Made by a program: the position numbers and the translations under genes
Assembly (NCBI GenBank): GCA_037976565.1
Contig: CP137674.1
Location: 7,545,789-7,609,788 of the forward strand
From: Mesocentrotus franciscanus
Lineage: Eukaryota; Echinodermata; Echinoidea; Camarodonta; Strongylocentrotidae
Reading direction: 5' to 3'
DNA: 64,000 nt
The notes under the pieces: model-generated
Told to the model about the DNA's origin: nothing
Databases searched by the model: none
What the model saw: the letters and a program-made list of their open reading frames with translations, nothing else
Part shown: piece after piece, positions 1 through 11,310 of the stretch
How positions within the stretch are numbered: position 1 is the first letter of the stretch
Layout: each line of letters begins with the position of its first letter

Positions 1-1257
1 AATTATAACTGAATTACTCTGTATGTATATTCTATTCCCATTTGAGCTTTCAGTGCTTGGCATATCATCTGAATAATTTCTAAAATATATATGATATGTC
101 TTTCTAAACTGATCAGGAAGGGCACTGGATAATCACCTTCTCTTATCCAGTTCATTGTTGATGCTGATTCTTTAGTAATGAGTAATCTAGCTTAGTTATA
201 CATAAATTAAATTTAGAGTAGATTTCATGTAAAAGCACACTTTGCTTGTGTTATTTGAAAAGGTATTTCCTGTTCTAAAATGGTATTATGCTGCAGATTC
301 CTTGTGCATAGACTGCAAGAAATGTAGTCAATTATGCATGAACAATATATGAGCTGTCATATGGAGTAAGTAGATATTAGCTCTATCTCAAAATTACAAT
401 ATTTATATTCATTGCAACATTTAAAGAATATGTCTAATGTGTAATATTTTGTATGCATCATTTCTAAGTCTTCAAGAATCATCTTTTCTGTGGCGTATTG
501 GTACTGATTAAGAAACTTGTTGAAATTTGCCAATGTTTTCAACTTGTCCATGAACCTCATTTTGGCTTCATGATTCCATCAAATGTTATAATTGAGTAAA
601 TAGAATGTCTTTATATTAATGCAAATCCATGGACATTTTTGACACCCGAAATGTGCACACGTATGCATTTAGTATAAGTTGCAATCAAAATTCAAATACA
701 TGTAATAGGATGAAAATATTATTGTATTGTGCAAATATATTGAGCATAATTTTACGCCGATTTGTAGATTTTTAGTATGCCTCTTGTATTTTTGCTACAA
801 TTGTGTTTTCTAACAACTATGCAGCATTTTCTAATGGTTACATTTAATTGGTGTACAAACAATTAACCATTTGTTTGCTCAAAATGAGGATTAAATATGT
901 ATATTATCAATTTAAACCATGAATTTCAAAGAGGGAATTTTCTTTACTGTAACAGTAAAATATATAACAACACCATGCCCCACACAATTATGGTACCTTG
1001 AAAATGATATGATAATATGTAGTTTAGATACAATGTACCTCTCTGAATTTAAATTCTACTTTCCTTGAGGTAAAGGGAAACATGACGGAGATAGGAATAT
1101 ATAAAAGGTTCTATGAGATAGAGAGGATGTGTGAAGAGAGAGGGAAGTGCAGTATTGAGTATCTGCCCAAGATGTGGACATTTTGTGATAAGAGTTGGGG
1201 AAATTACTTGATAAACCATGAAGGTATAACATCAAAGCATCGTCTCTCGCGGAAAAC
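1..1257. other. AT-rich DNA without recognisable gene
   Basis: Very AT-rich sequence with only short, low-complexity open frames on either strand. I see no splice-flanked exon, no protein motif, no terminal repeats and no tandem array. Confidence 0.6.
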
Positions 1258-1482
1258 TATCCCCAAGCACAAACACCACCCCTCCCTGAAAATTACCCCC
1301 TGGGACAGAACCCCCAGGACAATATTAACCCCCAAGAAAGAAAAAAATCTGCTTTTATTAAAAACAGCTTATTATCAGGGTCCTCTTCCCTTTAATGAAC
1401 TGGGGGTAATTGTCCATGGTGGGGTGGGTAGTTCCCGGAGAGATAATTTTCAGGGGGTGATTGTCCAGGGAGAAATTGTCCT
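1258..1482. repeat. Foldback repeat with C-rich and G-rich arms
   Basis: The left arm (about 1258-1345) repeats short blocks such as ACCCCC followed by GGACAAT. The right arm (about 1400-1482) carries the complementary blocks GGGGGTAATTGTCC and CAGGGGGTGATTGTCC. The arms can pair around an A/T-rich centre. A relative occurs at 11885-12556, so this is a dispersed family. It overlaps a 152-codon open frame that I regard as non-coding. Confidence 0.65.
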
Positions 1483-1823
1483 GATACATACGGTAATGTA
1501 TATAATCTACGAATCATATAGCATATGTTACAAACGTTAATCGATTATATGACTGGTAGGCCAACATGAAAGATTCAGAAGAGAACCATTCAGATATAAA
1601 TTTAAAAAAAGAGGATGAATACGGGATACTTCATGCGAAATAGAGAGAGAGAGAAGGGCTAGAATATTGGAAACAAACGAAAACATCAAGAGAAAAAAAA
1701 TATAAATACAGGTTCAAGTGAGATATCAAAGATATACTAACCGTGTGATGCTGTAGGAAAATATTTAATTGTCCTTGTGACAATTCGTATTGAGAATGTC
1801 ATTTTAATGCACCATCAAAATCA

Positions 1824-1975
1824 TATGCCGGTTCGTAAGACTCATCAGTACGCGCAGCTACACAAGGCGCAAGTCTTACGAACCGCACAGGATCAACGCG
1901 TGCGGTTCGTGAGAGTTTTCTTAACTACGCGTTCTATGCAAAATGCGCATACGAGTAATCTTACGAACCGGCATA
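1824..1975. mobile_element. 152-bp MITE with nested inverted repeats
   Basis: The left end TATGCCGGTTCGTAAGA (1824-1840) is exactly inverted at 1959-1975. Inside, CTTACGAACCGCA (1875-1887) is inverted at 1901-1913 with one or two changes, so the element is a double palindrome. A further copy of the end motif (ATGCCGGTTCGTAA) occurs alone near 2180, at the edge of the DIRS element. No coding capacity. Superfamily not assigned. Confidence 0.7.
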
Positions 1976-2282
1976 CGTATTTGACCATGAATGATACCAA
2001 AAGTATTTCGTTTCTTGCTGTAATATTGTGTGCATATGAAAGAAAATATTCAACTCTTATTACATATGTAAATCCATGTTGATTAAATGAAAGTACGGTG
2101 TTCAAATGAGCATTTTAAACCGGCCGCTCTCTTTAAACGCGATTATCTCGGAAACTTGTTTTCGCGCTGTGAGGCTTCGTATGCCGGTTCGTAAAATCAG
2201 CGACGATTTGGGGTGCCTGATAATAATCACGCCAGTGGAACGCCAAGGTCTCGAGCTCGCTGAGGCTTCTCACGAAGCACTG

Positions 2283-3180
2283 AAGCGAGCAGGCCCCGGT
2301 CACTCCTCGCTTTGAAGCGAGCAGGCCCCGGTCACACCTTGCTGGTGTTTCTCACGAAACTTTGCAGCGAGCAGGCCTCGGTCTCACTCTCCGTAGTGGT
2401 TTCGCTGTAACTTCTCAGGGAGTATTGCAGCGTGAAGGCCTCGGTCACACTGACCGTGCGGGGTTTTCGCTCAGGTTTCTTTAGATTCAGTGAAGCGAGA
2501 CGGCCTGTGTCATTTTGACTCTGGTGCTGAGCTGAAGTAAGCTAGCAAGGCCAAGAAGCCTTCTTTCCCGTTGCGACGGGAAGAAGCGGAAGAGTGTGAG
2601 CTTCCATACTTCGGGTGGTTAGCGGACAAGACAAAGGCCGGGAATCCTCCTTTGTTCGGGGCTGTCAATCAAGTTTCTATAGAAGCAGTGAAGTGAGACG
2701 GCCTGGGTCGATCTGCCTGTGGTGCTGAGCTGAAGGAAGCTAGCAAGGCCAAGGAGCCCCCTTCTTCCCCCGTTGCGTCGGGGTAGAAGCATCCATGCTT
2801 CGGCTGGTAGCGGACGAGACAAAGGCCGGGAAGCCTCCTTTGTCAGGGCTGTCGATCAAGTTTCTATAGAAGCAGTGAAGCGAGACGGCCCAGGTCAATC
2901 TGACCGTAGAGCTCAGCTCAAGCTAGCTCACAAGACCAGAAAGCCCCCTTCGTCCCCGTTACGGCGGGAAGAAGCGCAAGAGTTTGTGCGTCCATGCTTC
3001 GCTGGTTCGCGGGCAAAGAAGACTTAGGCTGGGTAGCCTCCTTTGTTCGGGGCTGTCACTCAAGTTTCTATAGAAGTAGTGAAGCGAGGCGGCCCAGGTC
3101 AATCTGACCGTGGAGCCAGGCTTAAGAAAGCTTGCAAGGCCAAGAAGCCCCCCTTCGTCCCCCGTTGTGGCGGGTTAGAG
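2283..3180 (+). repeat. Tandem ~190-bp repeats in the DIRS gag-like region
   Basis: The block beginning AGTGAAGYGAGACGGCC recurs at about 2490, 2686, 2874 and 3077 (spacing 196, 188 and 203 bp). Each block contains AAGGCCAAGAAGCC-like and CAAGTTTCTATAGAAG segments. A shorter version of the start motif (GAAGCGAGCAGGCC) is repeated three times at 2283-2370. In one frame the repeats translate to a motif of roughly 62-65 residues with phrases such as FGWLADKTKAG and AVNQVSIEAVK. The repeat is therefore probably a protein-level repeat in the gag-like product, now with indels between copies. Confidence 0.7.
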
Positions 3181-4285
3181 TGGAGGGTTCGAGCACCCTG
3201 ATTTCGGCTGGGTCGTGGGCTATTGTCTTGGCAGGTGCGCAAAGTTTGGCGTCAAATTTGTCACCCGGCATGCTAGTGGTTCGGTGCCTACCGTAACCCG
3301 TGCCCCGGCTGGGGTTTGTCTCAGAGCGGGGCTCTTTGTTCTCGGATTCGAATTAATTTTCCGAATTCTTGGGTGTCGCTCCTGTGGCGTTAAAATTGTC
3401 ACCCCATGCAGTCGGCTCTCCGTTAGGCTTTGTGTCTACGGCGCCCGTTCTTCTCGGTGCTTCTCCGGGAGTGGAGTCTTTCTTTTCAGTGGTGATTTTA
3501 CCCCAGCTTTGAGTTGTCAGGTTGTCTGGGACTCTGTCTCCCAGGTCTTCCCTGATTCTCTGCCTCTTCTTGGAGAATTTTGACAGAGTTGTTTTTCTCG
3601 GACTCGCTGGGGGAGTTATCCCGCTGTCTGTAGAGTTTACGAGGTTCTCGGCTAACTCTACCGCGGCTGCCTGGGAAGTTTAACGCCAGAGTTTGGCGTT
3701 CTCCATTGTGGATGAGGTCACTCGTAATTATTTTGTTGCCGAGCGACTGTCGTCGGAGTTAGTCGACTTAGCCCTGAGACTTGGTTTTACGTCAAGTCAT
3801 AGGCAGGCTTTACCGGGATAAGCCTTTTCGGAGGCGGCGGATTTGACAGGTTTTTTCTCTTCGTCTCTCCGCATATCTTGTTCAGACGTTATTTCCTTTG
3901 CTCCTCGTCGGCCTCCGTCTCAGGCTCCTCGTCGGGCTCCGGCTCCGGGTCAGGCCCCGTTTGCCCCCCGGGGCCATTCGGGCCGTTGCAGGGGTTCGGC
4001 TAGAGGTTGGAGTGGTCGAAGTCTTCGGCCAGGTCTTTTCCTCCGAGCCCCTTTTGAAGGTCCGCCCGAGCGCTTAGAGACCAAGTCGTCGGATGACTCG
4101 GGAATTTCTTCCCTCTTGGGAAGCTATCACCGAAGACACTTCGTGCTCTCAGTCGTGCGAGAGGGCTTCTACATAGAGTTGGTAGAGCCCCTCCCGAACG
4201 GCGCCTTTCGACATCGTCCGCCTAGAGCGAGTCTCGGACCTCCCTGGTCTGAGTCTCTCTCCGGTTTTGTCATCCCCAAGCGCTC
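3181..4285 (+). pseudogene. Upstream (gag-like) coding remnant of the DIRS element
   Basis: GC-rich sequence continuous in composition with the polymerase region. It contains frames rich in Pro, Arg and Ser (for example 3843-4295) but no domain I can name. Two similar segments (GGCGTCAAATTTGTCACCC near 3249 and GGCGTTAAAATTGTCACCCC near 3388) suggest local duplication. It is best read as the frame-broken end of the gag-like region plus the linker before the reverse transcriptase. Confidence 0.45.
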
Positions 4286-5028
4286 GGGAAGCTGAGGATG
4301 ATCCTCAATATGAAGAGGATCAATCTGCATATCGCTCCCATGCACTCCCGCATGGAGCACCTGGCTACGATCCTTCCTTCATTAGAACCGGAGGATCTGG
4401 CGGTTTCGTTAGACCTTAAGGATGCCTACTTCCATGTACCCATCCATCCACTTTCAGGGGATCTTCTGGTTTCGCCTTTCGAGGAGAGACCTACAGATTC
4501 AAGGCCCTCCCCTTCGGTCTGAGACCGGCTCCTCGCGTTTTTACCCGAGTGGTCTCGACCCTCACGGCTTTCCTTTGAAAGCAAGGGCTCACGCTGTTTG
4601 CCTATTTGGATGATTGGCTTCTGGTGGCGAGTTCAGAGACTCGGGAGCAGTTGAGTCTACCGCTGCAGGTCACGCAGTGACTAGGGTTCCTGGTGAATTG
4701 GGACAAATCCGTTTTGTCTCCCACCCGCAGGTTGGTTTATCTGGGTGCGGAGTTGGATTTTCCGAGTCAGTTAGTCCGTCCCAGTGGGGACAGAGTTCGG
4801 TCCATTACCAAGGCGGCCCGGTCCCTGCGGCGTTCCCAGAGTTCCGACCAAGCAGTGGCTCCAGTGGCTGGGCTTTTGGCCAGCCTGGTCGATGTTTGTC
4901 AGGATGCTCGGCTTCTCATGAGGCCCTTTCAAAGACATCTTCTGAGGTTCTACAGACCGAGTGTAGATTCCCTTTCGGTCAGAATTCCTTTACCAAAGGG
5001 ATCAAGCTTCTGTTGGCTCCTTGGTTGA
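4286..5028 (+). pseudogene. DIRS reverse transcriptase, frame-broken
   Basis: The 4298 frame contains SLDLKDAYFHVPIHP, the first catalytic-Asp block of DIRS/Ngaro-type reverse transcriptases. It then shifts frame at about 4450-4490. In the next frame I read KALPFGLRPAPRVF and the catalytic YLDDWLL box (YLDD at 4603-4614), followed by LVNWDKSVL and YLGAELDF, the usual thumb-side blocks. In-frame TGA codons at 4576-4578 and 4678-4680 and the frameshift make it non-functional. The order of motifs and the absence of a protease fit DIRS rather than Ty3 or LINE elements. Confidence 0.85.
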
Positions 5029-5790
5029 ACAGTGCCTTCTTGACTCGGGCAAGCCCTTTCGGTGCCCCTTTCTTCGATCTCCCTGTCGACGGACGCCTCC
5101 CACCTGGGGTGGGGAGGGGGGTCACTGTTTGGGCAGCAAGGTGTCGGGGACTTGGGATTTCCCGTCCTTCCTCACATCAATGTCCTAGAAATGATGGTGG
5201 CCTTCGCGTCGCTTCATCATTTCAGACGGTTGTTGTCTGGTTACACGGTGCTGCTGTGTCGGGCGGTAGAGATCATGACAGAAGCATCGTTTATTCCTGG
5301 CCAGGACAATCTGGTAGCAGATTTCCTGTCCAGAGGAGGTGCCTCCCATCGGAGTGGGCCCTCCATTTGGAGGTGTTCGATCTCCTCCTCTTGGTCTGGC
5401 CTCCGTTGGAGATCGACCTGTTCGCGTCCCCGTTCTATCTTCGGCTTCCGAGATACTGTTCTCGGGTGCGGGATCCGGAGGCTTGTGCGTTAGACGCCTT
5501 TTCGCTCCTTTGGGGTCGCTACGGAGTTATGCGTTTCCCCCATTCGCCTTGATTCCTCAGGTCTTGAGGAAAATCAGGTCGGACGGGGCTTGGGTTCTAT
5601 CGATCGCCCCTCATTGGCCGAGGAGGTCGTGGTTTCCGGATCTTCTGGATTGGGTAGCGGGTCAACCGCTTTGTCTTCCGCTGATGGAGGTCTTGGTGGC
5701 TCAACCTCTCTCAGGGATACTTCATCCGCGGCCAGCGGTTCTCCTTTGACCGCTTGGCCGTTATCGGGGAGGTTGCCAGAGCTGAGGGCC
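5029..5790 (+). pseudogene. DIRS RNase H and connecting region, broken
   Basis: STDASHLGWGG at about 5083-5115 is the first Asp motif of RNase H, followed by INVLEMMVAF. The later Asp box is joined almost directly to SFIPGQDNLVADFLSR, which is the C-terminal RNase H block, so a stretch around the middle catalytic Asp seems to be deleted near 5260-5290. Further on, in changing frames, are EIDLFASPF, YAFPPFALI and LSIAPHWPRRSW. These are the conserved connector between RNase H and recombinase in DIRS polyproteins. Frameshifts separate these pieces. Confidence 0.75.
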
Positions 5791-5799
5791 TCTCGGAGA

Positions 5800-6793
5800 G
5801 AGCCTCTCAGTTTTTGATCAAGAGCCGCCGGGATTCAACGAGTGGTGTATAACTCTCGGTTAGAGGCCTTCCACCAGTGGTGTGAAGGTCTTGGCGTGGT
5901 ACCCAGGATGGCGGCTCTTGGTGTCATAGCCGATTTTCTTATCTCTTTATTTGACAAGGGTGGATCTCTGTCCACGTTGCGTGGGTATCGTTCGGCCATT
6001 GCTGCTATCCATGCAGGGTTCCCAGATGGCTCGAGTGTGTCAAACTCCTCGACTAGCAATGTTGTTGCGGTCCCTTTTTCTAGAGAGACCACCCCAACAG
6101 AAGCTGGCTCCCTTGGAGTCTGCCCAAGGTTTTGGCGGCTTTATCTAAGCCTCCCTTTGAACCTCTGGCTAAGGCGTCTCTGCACTGCCTCACAATCAAG
6201 ACTTTGTTTTTAATTGCGATTGCGTCCGGGCAGAGGAGAGGCACGCTTCAAGCCCTTTGCGTTTCTCCGGGCCTCATTCGCGGGGAGAGGAAGGGTGTGA
6301 GACTTACTCCCAGGCCTTCTTTCCTGGCAAAGAATCAAAATGTCTCATCTGATCCTGTGGAGATCTTCCTTTGTCCTTTGTCCAGTGTCTCCTCGTTTGA
6401 GGAAGACAAAGTCTGGTGTCCAGTTAGGGCTCTGAAGTGGTTTTTGGACAAGACTAAAGGTGTACGGAAGGATGAGCAGTTATTTCTGATTACGCGGGAA
6501 CCCTTCTCTCCGGCGTCAAAGGAGTCCATCTCTAGATGGATCGTTGAAACGGTTCAGGCCGCAGGCCCTGAGGCTCTCTCAGAGGGTGTACCTCCTCGGG
6601 CGCATGCCACCAGGGTGTAAGTACCTCCTGGGCTTTGTTTCATGGTGTTGCCCTTCATGATATTATGTAGGCTGCATTTTGGTTGTCGCCTAATACCTTC
6701 ATCTCGTGTTATCTCAAGGATATTCCTGCGAGTGAGGAGCGTTTCGCTACGGCGTCGTTGTTGGCGGCTTCGTCTTCGCTGGTCCCCCGTTAA
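5800..6793 (+). pseudogene. DIRS tyrosine recombinase, frame-broken
   Basis: The N-terminal core-binding part is in the 5842 frame (EAFHQWCEGLG, STLRGYRSAIAAIH). The catalytic part is in the 6132 frame: SGQRRGTLQAL supplies the first Arg and RAHATR the His-x-x-Arg box. The nucleophile lies in FISCYL (Tyr codon 6710-6712) in a third frame that ends at the TAA at 6791-6793. The frame changes at about 6130-6213 and again at about 6615-6620, where a TAA interrupts. A TAG at 6668-6670 also lies between the box-2 region and the Tyr. All catalytic residues R-H-R-Y can be found, but not in one open frame. Confidence 0.85.
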
Positions 6794-6837
6794 CCCTTTT
6801 GTTTGGGACATGCCACCCGCTTTCATCTGTGTTGGTC

Positions 6838-7190
6838 TAAGCAATAATAGGCAGATACATATGATTTATTGTGGTAAATTAGTTAAATCAGAACTGATTT
6901 TATTATTTACTATATAAATCTATGTATCTACCTATGTCCCTCCCACCGGCCCCTCTCCTTGTTAGCAACATGTCCCTGGTTTGTTTTTGGGACTGCTTTG
7001 AGAGAGGAAGTCTGCTTGCGGACGTAGAGTGCGCGTGACTGAAGGGTATATCGGGGTAGGGGTATGCACTACTGTTGTGACTTTTTTATTTTTCGATGAC
7101 TGCTTTGTCTGGAGGACTAAGCAATAATAGGTAGATACATAGATTTATATAGTAAATAATAAAATCAGTTCTGATTTAACTAATTCATTT
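6838..7190. repeat. DIRS terminal/internal complementary palindromes
   Basis: CTAAGCAATAATAGG opens two blocks (6838 and 7119) in direct orientation. A 59-bp stretch at about 6876-6934 is exactly inverted at about 7129-7187. Each block is also close to a palindrome around AATCAGAACTGATT. This layered structure next to the recombinase is what is expected for a DIRS right terminal repeat and internal complementary region, which template circular intermediates. The 180 bp between the blocks is GC-richer and non-coding. Confidence 0.7.
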
Positions 7191-7470
7191 AAGTATCCCC
7201 TCAATGGTCATTTTGCATTCCCCTGTTGTACGGGGTCACGTACACAAGACGCGTCAAGCACTGACGCAGTCCTACGTCAGGCAACTGAAGCCTCGTGTGT
7301 AACGGGCATTTAGAGTCGTGCTGTCCACAGTTTGGATTTCGAGTTAAATGTTGCAGACATAGCAAGTCCTCTTTTCAAGCCCGTTTCACACGGGGCTGAC
7401 GTAGAACATGACTGGTGCGGCCTATCACCCACCCGGAGAGAGTGATAACAATCGTTTAAAATTAGCACGT
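7191..7470. other. Unassigned DNA between DIRS and non-LTR remnants
   Basis: Moderately GC-rich sequence with several ACGTCAG/CTGACG motifs and a CCGTTTCACACGGGG hairpin near 7380. No coding motif and no clear repeat boundary. Confidence 0.4.
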
Positions 7471-8100
7471 AATACAACTTTAAATATTAACATAGATGGA
7501 ACCCCTCTAAAAGAGTTACTACATGCAAGCATTTAGGAGTGATTAATGATGAAACTTTATCATGGACAGACCATATTAAATCTGTACAAAAGAAATGAAG
7601 TAGTGGATTGTATATGTAAAAATCAATACGTAACATTGTTGGTAAAGATACAATGAAATTAGCATATAATGCATTGATTTTATCCCACCTCTCTTATTGT
7701 GATGTGGTAAGGGGAAACTGTCGAAAGTGCCTTCAAAATTATCTCAAAAAAAATCAAAATCGAGCAGCTCGAATAATAAATAATACCCTTGGGATTCGTC
7801 AGGAAGTTTCAACCTTAATAGACTTTGATGGGATACGGTTGATCAGAGAAGGAAAGAAAACATCGCTTTAATACCGTTCAATATACTTAATAAAAAAGCC
7901 CCTTATTATTTAATTGATCAATTTTCGTTCAGAGAAAGACCATATCATACGAGAAGTTGCAATCTATGTGTTAAGACAATCCAGCCTAAAACGGATTGTA
8001 CCAAACGCACATTTGTGTACAGAGGCGCTTGCCTATATATTTCACTACGACATGAAGTGCAAGCTGCACACAGGACTCAAAAGAATAACCAATTTATAAT
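7471..8100 (+). pseudogene. Non-LTR retrotransposon reverse transcriptase, C-terminal remnant
   Basis: Broken frames read, in order, INIDGTPLK, KHLGVINDETLSWTDHI, NALILSHLSYCDVVRGN, NRAARIINN, then a Thr-Arg-Ser-like and GA-x-x-WN-like tail in altered frames (to about 8100). This is the thumb and C-terminal extension typical of CR1/Jockey-like LINE reverse transcriptases. The catalytic palm (YxDD) lies upstream in a full element and is absent here. The element is therefore 5' truncated, as is common for target-primed insertions. Frameshifts and stops (for example the end of the 7653 frame at 7871) show it is dead. Confidence 0.8.
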
Positions 8101-8873
8101 CATATATAATATACTATGATCAAATAATTTTGTCTATGAACTTTCGATTGTTTCCTTCTAATTTTTCGTGTGTCCATTTTTGTGTTGTTTGAATTTATTT
8201 TGTTGTGTATGCATCTGCTCGAGTATTTTTAAATTTCCGTATGATATGATATAGATTAATTTCATTTTATCTGACAATGTTTAGATAAAAGAGTTTTATC
8301 TTTTGTGCTTGTTATTTTGCTTCACTTTCAAGTGTTCTTTTACTGACTTCTTTTTAATTGTAAACATATCTTTAATTTTAATAATGATTTGTGTATAGTA
8401 ATCATATATATATTACTTGAACTTATAATGATTCTTATTTTCAATTTTGATTTTGAATATTTGCAGTATCTTGTCCAGCCTCATTTGATTATTCTTAATT
8501 TTATATATCATTTCCGGCAGCTTATTTGAACTAATAACAATTCTTATTACCAATTTGACTTTGTAGTTTATTTACAGTACTCTTGTTCAGCCACTCATGA
8601 TTATTTTTTATTCATTTACATATTCTTCTCCGGCAGTACTATTCTATTGTTATTTTTTTAAATATATTTATCTTGATCCTGTTATTTTTTTTTTTTTTTA
8701 ATATGTCATTTGATGTACCATTGTCATTTAAAAAAAAAAATCACACATATGGTAGACTATGTTTATTTGATGTATTTACATTGTTTCACACGGCCCCAAT
8801 GGAAATCAGTCTTGTAACTGTTTGGGCTTTTTTAACCGTGTATAAATAAAGATATCAATTCAATTAAATTCAA
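8101..8873 (+). other. 3' untranslated tail of the non-LTR remnant
   Basis: AT-rich and non-coding. It contains two diverged ~112-bp tandem copies (8416-8525 and 8526-8640), each ending near CTCCGGCAG or TTCCGGCAG. It ends with GTATAAATAAAGATATC and short ATTCAA repeats, a usual polyadenylation-type LINE 3' end, directly in front of a microsatellite. Confidence 0.6.
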
Positions 8874-9072
8874 TACTACTACTACTACTACTACTACTAC
8901 TAATACTACTACAATACTACTGCTACTACTACTACTACTACTACTATACTACTGCTACTACTACTTATACTAATAATAGTAATAACATCAATGATTATAA
9001 TGATAATAATAATAATAATGATAATGTTAATGATCATAAAATAGTAATAATAATTATAATAATAATAATAAT
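8874..9072. repeat. TAC and AAT trinucleotide microsatellites
   Basis: 8874-8965 is a nearly pure ACT/TAC array with a few interruptions. 8966-9072 is an AAT/ATG array. They sit between the LINE 3' end and a SINE-like relic. Confidence 0.9.
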
Positions 9073-9330
9073 GTTGTGTTTGTATAGGGCTCTACACATC
9101 GACAAAGTCTCTAAGCGCTTTACAAATAACGGCCATTGGATTCAGTGGAACATTCCAGCCAGTCACCGTTTTACAGACGATTCCAATGCTAAGGAAACTT
9201 CACTAACTTTCGCACTCTATTTGTATCCATTTAACACTTGGGTAGAGAGTGGCAAATGTGGATTAACGGCTTGCCAAAGGACGTTATTGCCAGTCTGAGA
9301 TTCAGACTCTCAATCCTTGGATTGGGAGTC
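9073..9330. repeat. SINE-like relic
   Basis: Begins after an AAT tail with TTGTATAGGGCTCTACAC and contains CTCTAAGCGCTTTACAAA, a motif I know from short dispersed repeats in many marine animals. It has no coding capacity. The class is inferred from this motif and the microsatellite tail only. A similar fragment occurs at 30693-30830. Confidence 0.45.
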
Positions 9331-9773
9331 AAGTGAATGAACATCACGACAATTCCTCATAATATCATGATATCTTTTAAAAAGTGAATGCCAAATTTAA
9401 AAGGGCAAACAGTGCTTTTGATAACTGGCGTATGAGCGTTTTGCCTTCGCGGGTTCGTATAACGAAGGTAATAACGCAGTCGAAATTACGTCTCGTGTGC
9501 AAGAGTCTTATCAAATGTTCTGAAGTCATGATCAGTTAACGCCCCCTTTCCCCCTCTACTGATAATCGAACAGTGAATACAAATATAGAAAAGACGAGAC
9601 AGCTCTGGTTTTGTTTACGTTATATCTTGAGTAGAATTTTTGATAAGTATCTTAAACATCAAGGATCACAAAATTGCAAATACTTTTATATAAAACATGT
9701 AATATTAGATGCCGACTACTAGAAAATGTATTGCCAAACGGCCTTATTAGATCCCTTCAGGGTAGATTGAAGA
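9331..9773. other. No feature recognised
   Basis: AT-rich sequence with a short GC-richer stretch near 9430-9500. I see no gene or repeat that can be supported. Confidence 0.5.
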
Positions 9774-10154
9774 TTAAAATAATGTCTGTACTTCAAACCC
9801 TAAATACTGCATATTTAAAGAAATTAATTAATAAAATCTCATCAACAATTGTAATTTTTTTCTCTTTCTGTTATTGTATTTTCGTTTTATTTTCGATCTA
9901 TTTTTGTACCCTCTGTTTGTAATCTGTACATGTTCTTTAAATATGTAAATTGAGTAACCATTCAACTGTAAAGGTTGCGAGTATTGAATAAAATAAATCT
10001 TGATTCTTGAAATCTCGAAAAAGCATGAAGCCTTCTCATCACCATCTATATATGTGTGTCAAAAATGCTAATTTGTATAAGGGAAACACTTTTAAGATGT
10101 TAAGCAAATTACCGTTGCTCTGTATTTTGTTCATGGATTTCCCCATCGTCCGAT
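9774..10154 (+). repeat. Dispersed repeat family, copy 1
   Basis: Shares long blocks with 12840-13193, including ACTGTAAAGGTTGCGAGTAT, AAAGCATGAAGCCTTCTCAT and ATATATGTGTGTCAAAAATG. The block ends in an ATAAAATAAATCTTGATTC-like stretch followed by more shared sequence. It may be a non-LTR 3' region. No usable coding frame. Confidence 0.65.
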
Positions 10155-11310
10155 CGAAAAATAAACGTTATTATTGCCACGACGCCTGAAGCATATCCAT
10201 CCGCTGAATGACATTGTTTAACAAAACAACATTGAATAAGCAAAAAACGCTTTTTTATGAGGTCGTGCCGGATGGTTAGTTACAACCACTACATTGTGGG
10301 AAATTCACTATTTACTGAAAGAGCTGTAGAAATCTTACACATACACACAATATATATATGGCAAATTTCAAGCGAAGTTAAGCCCCCATCACACCAAACT
10401 AGATCTCACTACGTTTTGGAAAATGTTGCCAAACGGGCTCAAACCGTTCGAACGCACTAAGAACGGGATGAGGACGAGTTGAACTGTCTCTGAATGGGGT
10501 GGTTGGGTAAAGAAAACTAGTTAGAACAAGTTGCGAACTAGTTAAAATGGGTTTGGACTTATTGGGAACGAGGTATAACTAGTTAAAAACGGGTTTAAAG
10601 TGACTACGGACGGATAGGGCTTGAACTGCTTGGAAATGGCAAATTTATCCGATCTGAACTTAATATGAACTGACTGTGGAAGGAGTACAGACGAGATGGA
10701 CGTAATGAGAACTGTTTATGAACGAACTTGGATCGTATTATAGACATTATTTACACATTCTACCCGGACCAAAACCCGTTTTTATGATTTTCTAGTACGG
10801 TTCCAGAACGTAGAGAGAACTAGTTTGGTGTGATAGGGCTTTTACGTGGTACAGAGTTTACAGCACTTAGCACGCTTGGTACATGCAATAGAAGTTGATC
10901 AAAACAATTATAAAAAAATGGTGGTGGTTTCCAATATAAGCTTTACAGGCGTATTTGAGTAATTTTATTGCTATTATCCAATGTGATTTGACATGGATGG
11001 AAATAATATTAATGATAATGATGATAATGATAATGATGGTGATAATATTCATATGATATCAGTCGTGCATGATGCCCAACTAAAAGTCTATCACCATTCC
11101 GTCCCAATATTTGCATGATTTAAAAGGGGTATTCCTTAACCATATTCCTCTGTATACCATTGCAGTCATTTAATACGTACGTGGATACGTACATTTAATA
11201 CTGAATTCACTCAGTCATTCATTTTACTACTCAGGTACGCAATACATGTATTACATATACAGTACATCTAATGAAGAGAAGTGCATGAGTGCGGAACACG
11301 AGTCTGGAGT
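10155..11310 (-). repeat. Inverted, diverged copy of the 1373-bp satellite unit
   Basis: Read on the minus strand, this stretch follows the unit of the 15780-17847 / 34315-40905 array. It holds AATAACGTTTATT, CACGACGCCTGAAGC (inverted), the whole foldback element (10380-10845) and then TTAGCACGCTTGGTAC. The CATGTATTGCGTACC / GAATGACTGAGTGAATTC part lies at 11195-11290. About 300 bp at 10890-11190 is unrelated or too diverged. This is a solitary copy 5 kb from the array in opposite orientation, more diverged than array members. A partial second match (AAATTCACTATTTAGTGAAAGAGCTG) is at about 11405-11450. Confidence 0.8.

Larger units (their letters stand above)
2100..7190 (+). mobile_element. 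Decayed DIRS-type retrotransposon
   Basis: A GC-rich block in an AT-rich neighbourhood that holds, in order, a gag-like repeated region, a reverse transcriptase of DIRS type, RNase H, a tyrosine recombinase and a palindromic terminus. This gene order and the use of a tyrosine recombinase instead of a DDE integrase define DIRS elements. The reading frame is broken by several frameshifts and stops, so this copy cannot be autonomous. A left inverted terminal repeat matching the right terminus is not visible before 2100. The left boundary is therefore approximate (taken from the base-composition change), and the copy may be 5' truncated. Confidence 0.85.

Noticed and set aside
1082..1540. 152-codon open frame near the left edge
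   Set aside because: It runs through the C-arm/G-arm foldback. No domain or splice context.
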